The notes beneath the pieces were generated by a model. The model worked only from the letters and a program-made list of their open reading frames with translations. It did no database searches and was not told the origin of the DNA. From an uncultured Bacteroidales bacterium (GTDB lineage: Bacteria > Bacteroidota > Bacteroidia > Bacteroidales > UBA3663), in NCBI GenBank assembly GCA_905236195.1, contig CAJOOX010000056.1, forward strand, positions 1 to 26,836: a stretch of 26,836 nucleotides of DNA. Reading direction: 5' to 3'. A program made the position numbers and the translations under genes. How positions within the stretch are numbered: position 1 is the first letter of the stretch; each line of letters opens with the position of its first letter. Shown piece after piece: positions 7,810 through 15,440 of this stretch.

Positions 7810-8381
7810 TCGATCGAACGGGGCAGTGCCTCCTGAATATTATGCCAAGACTTGGTGGTGTCGTGGAAGGTGATTATCGAGCCGTTACGTGTTTTCCGCA
7901 CCACATTCTGATAGACCTCCTCTGCGTTGAGGCGCGAGGAATAGTCGCGTGTCACAATGTCCCACATGATGATGCGGTACTTTTTCTGCAGCAGACGGGC
8001 CTGGCCCCAGCGGAGCCATCCGTGCGGCGGACGGAACAGCTGGCTCTGAATCAGCATATTGGCCTTCTCAACGTTGGCAAGATAGGCTTTCTTGCCGTAT
8101 TTAAATGCCACAATATGGTTCATTGTGTGATTACCCACATGATGGTCTTCGGCCTTGATCTGCTCAAACAGGGGACGGTAGCGGGCCACATTGTCGCCTA
8201 CGCAGAAGAACGTGGCCCGCACACCGTATTTCTTAAGCACATCGAGCACCCACGGAGTGACTTCGGGGGTGGGGCCGTCGTCGAAGGTGAGATAGACACA
8301 CTTGGGCTGTGAGGGGATTCGCCAGAAGGAATCCGTGTACATCAGCCTTCGGAACCAGGACGGGGGCTGCTCGATGAACAT
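7770..8381 (-). CDS. NodB-type polysaccharide deacetylase
   Basis: This is a carbohydrate esterase family 4 (NodB homology) protein of 203 residues, acting on N-acetyl groups of peptidoglycan or another polysaccharide with a bound metal. Motif 1 is LTFDDGP (D34 catalytic, D35 metal). Motif 2 is HTMNH (H85 and H89, metal ligands). Motif 3 is RPPHG (117-121), where RPPYG or RPPFG is more usual. The late catalytic His is in ITFHDT (H173). No signal peptide or clear membrane anchor is seen at the N-terminus, so the protein may be cytoplasmic or use an unrecognised export route. It starts 9 bases after the DUF2723 gene and overlaps queG by 40 bases, so all three are likely one transcript. Confidence 0.92.
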   Translation of the reverse strand: MFIEQPPSWFRRLMYTDSFWRIPSQPKCVYLTFDDGPTPEVTPWVLDVLKKYGVRATFFCVGDNVARYRPLFEQIKAEDHHVGNHTMNHIVAFKYGKKAYLANVEKANMLIQSQLFRPPHGWLRWGQARLLQKKYRIIMWDIVTRDYSSRLNAEEVYQNVVRKTRNGSIITFHDTTKSWHNIQEALPRSIEWLLEQGYLFKRL

Positions 8382-8390
8382 ACAGTCGGA

Positions 8391-11300
8391 TTATTTCAGC
8401 GCTCCGCTTTTGACGGCAAAGTCGCCATAGCTATTGAACAGAGGATCGTATTCCTCCACAATCTTGTTCTGACGGTAGCGTTGGGCCATACCGAGGGCAT
8501 CACGCATGGTGAGCACCTGTTCGCGGATATTGCGATTCACGGTGCCGGCCTGCGTCTTGTTGAGACGAACGGCCCACTGCATGTAGTCGGAAGCATATTC
8601 CAGCACCCGCTTCACTATGGCGTTGCCCTTTTCCTCGAAGCCTGCCAGATAGTAGGCCTGGGCGAAGGTCAGCGACGTGTAATCGTAGGGAATATTGTAA
8701 TCGGGAATCACCTCGCAGCAATAGTCCGAAGCCTTCACTGCACGGTCGTAGTCGCCGTGACGCACAAGCTGGTCGACCAGGGTGCCGAACATCATACGCT
8801 GTGTACGGCACATGCGCTGGTTGTTCTCGTCAAGATAGATGGTGGAGTCCTGAATATTACCCCACACGAACTTGTTCATCATACAGTTATAGGTCGAGTC
8901 GATGTCACAGGTTTGCGTACCGCCGTTCTCGAGGGGCACTATCTGGTAGGCCAGACCCGTCAGACGGAAATAGCGGTTCAGGCTCATATACATCTCGGGA
9001 CCGACCGTTGTGGCAAAATAGATTGGACGCTTCCAGCCGTCGCGGTTGATGCCGTCGAGCATGGCGAGAATGGCAATCTCGTTCTTGGTGACATAGTTCT
9101 TGCCCGAGAGGTCGATATGCATCCGTTTGGAAATCACATCCCCCTTGTCAATATCCACCACCGACGAAGCAGCCACTGCTGCCGAGTCTATATCGATATA
9201 GAACTTCTTGGCGGGCAGATGGTCGATGGTCCCGTTGTATCCGCCTACTGTCTTGTAGCGCATGTCGTCCGAATAAAGGAACTGCATGGCAGCCGAGAGA
9301 GGCTGTTCGCCCTGAATGCGTTCTATAAGATGGGCATAGTCGAGTTTGCCGTTCGAATACTGATAGGGCTTGAGCGCAATGGGAAGCGGGTCGGATTCGT
9401 AGGCCTGCGACTTCATCTGTGAAATATACCAGTCGGTCTGCAGATACGAAAGGTTGCAGACACGCACGTCGCGGCGGTAGCCCTCAACATCCTGGTTGTA
9501 CCAAAGGGGGAAGGTATCGTTGTCGCCGTTAGTGAAGATGATGGCATCCTTCTCGAGCGAAGTGAGGTAGTTCTTACCGAAATCGCGTGCCGTGTAGCGG
9601 CCGGAACGGTCGTGGTCGTCCCACGTCTGACCCACCATCTGGAAGGGAACAAAGAGGCAGAGCAGCGACATGGCAACCGACACAGCCACCGACTCTTTCT
9701 TCATCAGTTTGCCGATGGAGTCGATGAGAGCAGCCACACCCATGCCGACCCAGATGGAGAAGGCATAGAACGAACCTGCATACGCATAGTCTCGTTCACG
9801 CGGCTGATACGGAGTCTGGTTTAGGTAGATAACAATGGCGATACCCGTCATGAAAAACAGAAAGAACACCACCCAGAAACCCTGGATGCCCTTCTCTCCG
9901 TTGAAGGCCTGCCAGATAAGACCAATCAGGCCCAGCAGTAATGGCAGCATGTAGAAGACATTGCGGCCCTTGTTGTTGGCCATCTGTGCCGGGAGGTTGT
10001 CCTGCGGGCCTACGAGAATCTCGTCGATGAACTTTATACCCGTAATCCAGTTGCCCTGGTCGATGGCGCCGTGGGTCTGGATATCGCTCTGACGTCCGGC
10101 GAAGTTCCACATAAAATAGCGCCAGTACATGAAATTCAACTGGTAACTGAAGAAGTAGCGGAGGTTTTCGCCGAAGGTCGGCACCGTGATGGTTTTGCCG
10201 TCCTTTGCCTTCACCTTCTGTCCCTTGAAATTGCTCCAGGCTTTGTAACCCTCGATGTGGTTGCCCTGCTGGGAGTACATACGCGGGAATAGAACGGTAT
10301 AGTTATACTCATACTTGCGTTTGTGGTCGGCCACGATGTACTTGTCAGGCTCCGACGTACTCTGTTTGGCCACGCGGGCATAGATGGGTGCACCTTCTTT
10401 GGAAACCACCTGGCCGCTGCCATCACGCATCACGTCGCTTGCAAATGTCTGACCCGAAAAGAGTGGCGACTCGCCATATTGTTCGCGGTTCAGATATTTG
10501 ATAAAGGAGAAAATCTCCTCTGGGTCGTTCTGGTTCATGGGCAGTTGTGCCGTCGAACGAATGATAATCTGTGCGAAAGTCGAATAACCCAGCAGAATGC
10601 ACAGCAGTGAGAGCAACACATTGGTCGAGAGACGTGCATTGATCCTGTTGCGGGCCCAGATGATAAGCGCTACAAATGCCAGAGCGATGAGGATGCCCAG
10701 CATCCAGCTGTCGCCCACAAAGGGCACACCGCTCAGGATGATGCAGGCCGACAGGATGATGAGCAGAGTGTTACGGGGCGTTTCCTTTCTATAGGCCTTC
10801 CAGATGCCGAAGCTTAGGAGCGCCAGTACAAAGAAGAAATAGAACGCCGTTCCCGTATTATAACTCAGTCCCAGCGAGTTGACGGCAAAGAGTTCCACCT
10901 GGCCGGCCAGTTTCGAGAAGCCCGGAATCAGGCCGAACAGGATAAAGGCGATGATAAGCACCGCCACGACAAGGGCGCCCAGTGTGCCTTTCAGTTTGGC
11001 GTGCGGCGTCTTTTTGAAGTAGTAGATGAGCACGATGGCAGGAATCGAAAGCAGGTTCAGCAGGTGCACGCCGATCGAGAGGCCGATGAAATAGGCCAGC
11101 AAGATAATGTAGCGGTCGCCTTCCACACCGGCGCTCTTGTTTTCCCACTTCATGATGAGCCAGAAGGTCAGGGCCGTCATCATCGAAGAGAAGGCATACA
11201 CCTCCGCCTCGACAGCCGAGAACCAGAACGTGTCGCTCCACGTATAGACGAGCGCACCTGTCAGGCCCGCACCCAGGATGGAAATCATCTTGGCTGCGTT

Positions 11301-11639
11301 CATCTTTCTGTCGTCGGGGCACACCAGTTTCTTGGTCAGGGCCGTGATGGTCCAGAAGAGGAACAGGATGGTCAGGGCTGAGAAGATGGCCGACATGCGG
11401 TTCACCCACAAGGCTGCCAGCGACATGTCGCCGCCTGCAAAGTTCACAAAGAAACGACCCGTGAGATTAAAGAAAGTGTTTCCGGGCGGGTGACCGACTT
11501 CACCGGTCGTCGCACATGTGATGTACTCGGGGCAGTCCCAGAAACTCGCCGTAGGCTCTACCGTCGAGAGGTAGGTATAGGCGGCCACGAAGAATGCGAC
11601 CCATCCGATAATGTTGTTCAGCAAACGATATTGCTTCAT
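8391..11639 (-). CDS. DUF2723 integral membrane protein (GT-C glycosyltransferase-like)
   Basis: This 1082-residue protein belongs to the DUF2723 family, typical of Bacteroidetes and related to protein O-mannosyltransferase-type GT-C enzymes. The N-terminal part holds many hydrophobic helices (from about residue 9 to about 640). The first extracytoplasmic loop contains ASFWDCPEYITCATTGEVGHPPGN, whose Asp and Glu are in the position of the catalytic acidic residues of GT-C enzymes. Residues from about 690 on form a large soluble region (ARDFGKNYLTSLEKDAIIFTNGDNDTFPLWY...), and the C-terminus is helical, possibly TPR-like. It is the first gene of a unit with a deacetylase and queG, with a TATCTTTG box 33 bases upstream. 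A role in transferring a sugar from a lipid carrier is inferred from fold similarity only. Confidence 0.88.
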   Translation of the reverse strand: MKQYRLLNNIIGWVAFFVAAYTYLSTVEPTASFWDCPEYITCATTGEVGHPPGNTFFNLTGRFFVNFAGGDMSLAALWVNRMSAIFSALTILFLFWTITALTKKLVCPDDRKMNAAKMISILGAGLTGALVYTWSDTFWFSAVEAEVYAFSSMMTALTFWLIMKWENKSAGVEGDRYIILLAYFIGLSIGVHLLNLLSIPAIVLIYYFKKTPHAKLKGTLGALVVAVLIIAFILFGLIPGFSKLAGQVELFAVNSLGLSYNTGTAFYFFFVLALLSFGIWKAYRKETPRNTLLIILSACIILSGVPFVGDSWMLGILIALAFVALIIWARNRINARLSTNVLLSLLCILLGYSTFAQIIIRSTAQLPMNQNDPEEIFSFIKYLNREQYGESPLFSGQTFASDVMRDGSGQVVSKEGAPIYARVAKQSTSEPDKYIVADHKRKYEYNYTVLFPRMYSQQGNHIEGYKAWSNFKGQKVKAKDGKTITVPTFGENLRYFFSYQLNFMYWRYFMWNFAGRQSDIQTHGAIDQGNWITGIKFIDEILVGPQDNLPAQMANNKGRNVFYMLPLLLGLIGLIWQAFNGEKGIQGFWVVFFLFFMTGIAIVIYLNQTPYQPRERDYAYAGSFYAFSIWVGMGVAALIDSIGKLMKKESVAVSVAMSLLCLFVPFQMVGQTWDDHDRSGRYTARDFGKNYLTSLEKDAIIFTNGDNDTFPLWYNQDVEGYRRDVRVCNLSYLQTDWYISQMKSQAYESDPLPIALKPYQYSNGKLDYAHLIERIQGEQPLSAAMQFLYSDDMRYKTVGGYNGTIDHLPAKKFYIDIDSAAVAASSVVDIDKGDVISKRMHIDLSGKNYVTKNEIAILAMLDGINRDGWKRPIYFATTVGPEMYMSLNRYFRLTGLAYQIVPLENGGTQTCDIDSTYNCMMNKFVWGNIQDSTIYLDENNQRMCRTQRMMFGTLVDQLVRHGDYDRAVKASDYCCEVIPDYNIPYDYTSLTFAQAYYLAGFEEKGNAIVKRVLEYASDYMQWAVRLNKTQAGTVNRNIREQVLTMRDALGMAQRYRQNKIVEEYDPLFNSYGDFAVKSGALK

Positions 11640-11671
11640 ATTCTGTATGTTTTGTTCTGAAAAATCGCCTG

Positions 11672-11679
11672 CAAAGATA
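11672..11679 (-). promoter_or_regulatory. -7 box for the DUF2723 operon
   Basis: CAAAGATA on the plus strand reads TATCTTTG on the minus strand. The predicted start is near 11665, giving a leader of about 26 bases. No good TTTG is found 20 bases upstream, so only the -7 element is supported. Confidence 0.65.
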
Positions 11680-11795
11680 CGAAAAATCCATCAAATAACA
11701 CCCCTTGCAAATGCAAAAATAACATAATCGCCCCTTTTTTCATCATTTTTTATAAAATCTTTTGATTTCTGAGCCCCTATTTCACAAAAAAGCCG

Positions 11796-11803
11796 TATCT
11801 TTG
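11796..11803 (+). promoter_or_regulatory. -7 box for the epimerase-murI operon
   Basis: TATCTTTG ends 12 bases before the ATG at 11816. The predicted transcript start falls about 5 bases before the start codon, so the message would be almost leaderless. No clear -33 TTTG is seen at the usual distance. Confidence 0.65.
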
Positions 11804-11815
11804 ACCCATTGAAAT

Positions 11816-12835
11816 ATGGATAGTTCACACAAACAGATACTCATTGCTGGCGCTGGCGGCTTCATCGGCAGCCATTTGGTCCAGTATGCTCTCGACCACG
11901 GATGGGCCGTATGGGCTAGCGTCCGTTCTACCACCAGCCGCGAGTTTCTCTCCGACCCCCGCATCCACTTCATCGAGTTACCCTACAGTGACCCGCAGGA
12001 ACTGCGGTCTGCTCTGTTGGAACACAAGACCGAACGCGGCCCCTGGGATGTGATTATCAACAATATGGGAGTGACCAAGACCAACGATGTCCGCGACTTC
12101 GAGCGCGTTAACTACGGCAATGTACAGCGTCTCGTCGAGGCTCTCAAGCTGACCGAGATGCTGCCTTCGCAGTTCATCCTCATGAACAGCCTGTCGGCCT
12201 GGGGACCTGTCCACGAAAAGGACAACCTGCCCATCTCGCTCTCCGACACACCCCACCCCAACACTGCCTATGGTCTCAGCAAACTCCACGTAGCCTCGTG
12301 GATGAAACAGCAGGACGACGTGCCGTGGACCATCTTCTACCCCACCGGTGTGTATGGCCCTCGGGAGAAAGACTACTACCTGATGTGGAAAAGTGTTAAG
12401 GCCGGCTTCGACTTCGTGCCGGGGTTCAAGACCCAGCACCTCTCCTTTGTCTATGTGAAAGACCTGGTGGAAGCCATCTTCCGCAGCATCGACCTCGGCA
12501 AGGTCCACCGTGAATACATTGTGGCCGAGCCTCACACTCATACCTCCTCCGACTTCCGGCGCTGCATCCGGCAGTCTCTGGCCAAGCCCCGCTGTCTCTC
12601 CCTCAGGGTGCCGCTATGGCTTCTGAAAGCGGTCAACTACACCGCTGGATGGCTCGCCGCAAGGGCCGGACATCCGTCCACACTGAATGCCGACAAGTAC
12701 CATCTCATGGCCCAGCGCAACTGGCAGGCCGACATCTCTGTCATGCAGGAGGAACTGGGCTACACGCCGGGAACAACGCTTGAGGAGGGCGTGGGGCTCA
12801 CAACCGCATGGTATAAAGAAAACAATTGGATATAA
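11816..12835 (+). CDS. NAD-dependent epimerase/dehydratase (extended SDR)
   Basis: The 339-residue protein is an extended short-chain dehydrogenase/reductase of the nucleotide-sugar epimerase type. The NAD-binding loop is GAGGFIG (12-18), the active-site YxxxK is YGLSK (152-156), and the serine is S125 or S127 in MNSLSAWG. A YPTGVYGPREKDY segment follows, usual in this family. The substrate-binding half differs from well-known UDP-glucose or dTDP-glucose enzymes, so the sugar, or another substrate such as a steroid- or flavonoid-like compound, is not defined. It is first in a tight operon: its stop codon abuts the murI ATG with no spacer. The start is fixed by the promoter box and by the first beta strand KQILIAG. 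Confidence 0.88.
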   Translation: MDSSHKQILIAGAGGFIGSHLVQYALDHGWAVWASVRSTTSREFLSDPRIHFIELPYSDPQELRSALLEHKTERGPWDVIINNMGVTKTNDVRDFERVNYGNVQRLVEALKLTEMLPSQFILMNSLSAWGPVHEKDNLPISLSDTPHPNTAYGLSKLHVASWMKQQDDVPWTIFYPTGVYGPREKDYYLMWKSVKAGFDFVPGFKTQHLSFVYVKDLVEAIFRSIDLGKVHREYIVAEPHTHTSSDFRRCIRQSLAKPRCLSLRVPLWLLKAVNYTAGWLAARAGHPSTLNADKYHLMAQRNWQADISVMQEELGYTPGTTLEEGVGLTTAWYKENNWI

Positions 12836-13684
12836 ATGATAGTAAATCACGGCCCCATAGGCGTTTTTGACAGCGGATTCGGCGGACTCTCCATTTTCCG
12901 CGAGATTCACAAACTGATGCCTCAATACGATTATATCTTCCTAGGTGACAACGGACGTGCACCCTACGGCGACCGCTCCTTCGAAGTGGTCTATCAGTTC
13001 ACCAACCAGGCGGTGCGCCGCCTTTTCAGTATGGGCTGCCCGCTCGTCATCCTGGCCTGCAACACGGCCTCGGCACGCGCCCTCAGAAACATCCAGGTGA
13101 ACGACCTTCCCAAACTGGGCGACCCGACCAAACGTGTGTTGGGCGTCATCCGTCCCACCATCGAACGCTGTGCCGACCTCTCCTATTCGAAACACATCGG
13201 CCTCCTGGCAACCCAGGCCACCGTCGCCTCGCGGTCCTACGAAATGGAGTTGGAGAAATCCCACCCCGAGGTGAAACTCACGTCCCGCGCCTGCCCCCGT
13301 TGGGTCAGGCTCATCGAACAGGGGTTGCAGGACACTCCCGAGATGCACGACATCGTGAAGGAGGATATCGAGGTCATGTATGATGCCGATCCTGAGATTG
13401 ACACCATCATTCTGGGCTGCACCCACTACCCCCTCATCACATCCCTCATCCAGCGCATCCTCCAGGAAATGGAACACCCTGAAATAATCCTCATGCCTCA
13501 GGGCCGTCCTGTCGCCTATTCGCTCAAGGACTATCTCTTCCGTCATCCCGAAGTGGAGACCCGACTCACCCGCCGGGGCACCTGTAAATTCTACACATCC
13601 GGCACACTTACCAACTTCGACCACCTGGCCGAACTCTTCCTGGGCCGCAACGTCCGTGTCCAGGCCAATCACATTGAATGGTAA
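12836..13684 (+). CDS. murI: Glutamate racemase
   Basis: MurI interconverts L- and D-glutamate in the cytoplasm and supplies D-Glu for peptidoglycan. The 282-residue protein has the hallmark FDSGFGG near the N-terminus (D12, S13) and the two catalytic cysteines C75 in LACNTASA and C195 in LGCTHYP, which act as the acid/base pair. LGDNGRAPYGDRS matches the family PYG loop. The gene starts on the base after the epimerase stop and its own stop abuts the DUF2461 ATG, so the three are translated from one message, probably with coupling. It looks intact. Confidence 0.97.
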   Translation: MIVNHGPIGVFDSGFGGLSIFREIHKLMPQYDYIFLGDNGRAPYGDRSFEVVYQFTNQAVRRLFSMGCPLVILACNTASARALRNIQVNDLPKLGDPTKRVLGVIRPTIERCADLSYSKHIGLLATQATVASRSYEMELEKSHPEVKLTSRACPRWVRLIEQGLQDTPEMHDIVKEDIEVMYDADPEIDTIILGCTHYPLITSLIQRILQEMEHPEIILMPQGRPVAYSLKDYLFRHPEVETRLTRRGTCKFYTSGTLTNFDHLAELFLGRNVRVQANHIEW

Positions 13685-14407
13685 ATGGATTCAAAAAGAA
13701 TACTTCAATTCATCCGCGAACTGGCTGTTAACAACAACCGTGACTGGTTCCAAGCCAACCGCGCGGAATATGACATCGTGAGAGCGGATTTCGCCAACGG
13801 CGTTTCACAGCTCATCGGTCGCATCGCCGCGTTCGATCCGGCCGTTGCCTCCTCGGGCATCACGGCCAAGGCCTGTTTGTTCCGCATCAACCGCGACACA
13901 CGGTTCTCTCCCGACAAGGCGCCCTATAAGCGTCATTTCGGCGCATTCATCACCCCCAAGGGAACCCGCACCTGGCAGGGCGGCTATTACATCCATTTGG
14001 AATGGGACCGCTGCATGGTGGCTTTCGGGCCATACTATCTGCTCACGCCCACCCTTACTGAATGTCGCGAGAAAATAGAGGATCATCTGTCCGAATGGAA
14101 GCAGATTGTAGAGGCACCCAAGTTCATTCACTACTTCGGACGTGTGGAGGAATGTCAGGGATGGAGTTTTGACGAGGAATTGCCCGAACGCGGTTTTGGC
14201 GGTTCCCGGCTGAAGACCTGTCCCAAAGGCTTCGACAAGAATTCGCCGGCCCTCCCCTACCTCCGGCTCAAAGACTATATCGCTTGGCGACGTGTCCCCA
14301 TGGACTATTTTCAGGGCGACACCTGGCTCGACGAGGTGGAAGACATGTGCCGCACCGTCCAGCCCATGCTTGCCTTCACCAACGACATCATCCGTCACTG
14401 CGATTAG
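13685..14407 (+). CDS. DUF2461 (TIGR02453) family protein
   Basis: The 240-residue protein belongs to DUF2461/TIGR02453, a widespread family of unknown function. Typical segments are FIRELAVNNNRDWFQANRAEYD at the start, LFRINRDTRFSPDKAPYKRHFGAFI in the middle, and GYYIHLEW, seen in most members. No signal peptide or membrane segment is present, so it is probably cytoplasmic. The ATG directly follows the murI stop with no gap. No clear terminator follows; a 112-base spacer with an octamer repeat separates it from the glycosyltransferase gene. Confidence 0.9.
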   Translation: MDSKRILQFIRELAVNNNRDWFQANRAEYDIVRADFANGVSQLIGRIAAFDPAVASSGITAKACLFRINRDTRFSPDKAPYKRHFGAFITPKGTRTWQGGYYIHLEWDRCMVAFGPYYLLTPTLTECREKIEDHLSEWKQIVEAPKFIHYFGRVEECQGWSFDEELPERGFGGSRLKTCPKGFDKNSPALPYLRLKDYIAWRRVPMDYFQGDTWLDEVEDMCRTVQPMLAFTNDIIRHCD

Positions 14408-14462
14408 TATTTTTCACGGTTTTTATAATAAAATCAGAAATTACGCGTTATCTATTTATCCA

Positions 14463-14510
14463 ATGGTCCGATGGTCCGATGGTCAAATAGTCAAATGGTC
14501 AAATAATCAA
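14463..14510. repeat. Six-copy 8-bp tandem array before the glycosyltransferase
   Basis: Six octamers lie end to end: ATGGTCCG, ATGGTCCG, ATGGTCAA, ATAGTCAA, ATGGTCAA, ATAATCAA. The array ends 8 bases before the GTG start of the next gene, and an in-frame TAA (14513-14515) lies between them. The repeat is imperfect, so it has drifted, but the 8-base period is clear. Confidence 0.85.
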
Positions 14511-14518
14511 AATAACCC

Positions 14519-15394
14519 GTGGTCTCCGCATCAATAGTAACCTACCACACCGAACTCACCGAGCTGCAGCGCTGCATGGAATGCCTGCTGGCTGTCAGCG
14601 ACATGGACTGGGTGATGATTGTCGACAACGGCGAGGAATCACGCATCAGCGCGTTTCTGGCATCCGTCTTCCCTCGGGAGATGGAAAACCGGCGTGTGCG
14701 CTATACGGCCGAACCGAACCGGGGCTATGGTGCGGGACACAATGTGGCGCTCCGTACGGCTTCTGCCGAGCGTTCCCGCTACCATCTGGTCATCAACAGT
14801 GATGTATTCTTTCCCCACAATGCGGTCGAGACTCTGGTGGCCTATATGGAGCAGCATGCCGATGTTGGACAGGTCATCCCCCTAGTACTCTATCCCGACG
14901 GACGTCACCAGCACGCTTACCGGCTCCTGCCCACCCCGAGCGATGTCTTTGTGCGCCGCTTCCTTCCGCGCAGTTGGTTCCCGGGGAAGATGGCTCGCTA
15001 CACCCTCTCCTACACCGGCTATAAGTTCGAGATGAACCCGCCATTCCACATGGGATGTTTCATGCTGTTCCGCATCGAAGCCCTCCGGAGCATCGCTTTC
15101 GGAACAACCACGGAAAACAAAGAACAGTATTTCGATGAACGGTTCTTCATGTACAGTGAAGACATTGATATCACCCGCCGCATCCATCGCCATTGGAAGA
15201 CGATGTTCCTGCCCCAGGTATCCATCACCCATGCCCATAGGGCGGCATCCTACCATTCGCTCCGCATGCTCTGTGTACACATGCGGTCGATGATACGTTA
15301 TTTCAATAAGTGGGGATGGTGGAAAGACAAGGAAAGAGTAGAGTTTAATAACCGCCTCAGAAGCGAAATTAAAAGTCTCTCCCCCCGAGATTGA
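14519..15394 (+). CDS. Family 2 glycosyltransferase (GTG start)
   Basis: The 291-residue protein has the GT-A fold of glycosyltransferase family 2, resembling rhamnosyltransferase-like enzymes of cell-surface polysaccharide synthesis. SASIVTYHTEL is the first strand, IVDNGEE the second, and EPNRGYGAGHN and INSDVFF (N93-S94-D95, in the DxD position) the nucleotide-binding part. MYSEDIDITRRI carries the likely catalytic acidic residues. The protein is soluble or peripheral. The first strand begins right after the GTG at 14519, and a TAA lies immediately upstream in frame, so GTG must be the start. The last residues (about ten codons) fall inside a REP-like element. No promoter box is seen, so it may be read through from murI-DUF2461. 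Confidence 0.88.
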   Translation: MVSASIVTYHTELTELQRCMECLLAVSDMDWVMIVDNGEESRISAFLASVFPREMENRRVRYTAEPNRGYGAGHNVALRTASAERSRYHLVINSDVFFPHNAVETLVAYMEQHADVGQVIPLVLYPDGRHQHAYRLLPTPSDVFVRRFLPRSWFPGKMARYTLSYTGYKFEMNPPFHMGCFMLFRIEALRSIAFGTTTENKEQYFDERFFMYSEDIDITRRIHRHWKTMFLPQVSITHAHRAASYHSLRMLCVHMRSMIRYFNKWGWWKDKERVEFNNRLRSEIKSLSPRD

Positions 15395-15440
15395 TTGCCC
15401 TTCCCGGGTTCGGGAGAAACAGGAGGGGCCGGGGAGAGGC
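15375..15440. repeat. GC-rich REP-like element, copy B, between convergent gene ends
   Basis: Outer arms CTCTCCCC (15377-15384) and GGGGAGAG (15431-15438) pair perfectly and extend by two more pairs. A small inner hairpin (CCCG/CGGG) lies around 15403-15414. GGAGGGGCCGGGGAGAGG (15422-15439) is shared with copies A and C. The element holds the last codons of the glycosyltransferase and touches the stop codon of the convergent sensor gene at 15440. It could work as a two-way terminator. Confidence 0.7.
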
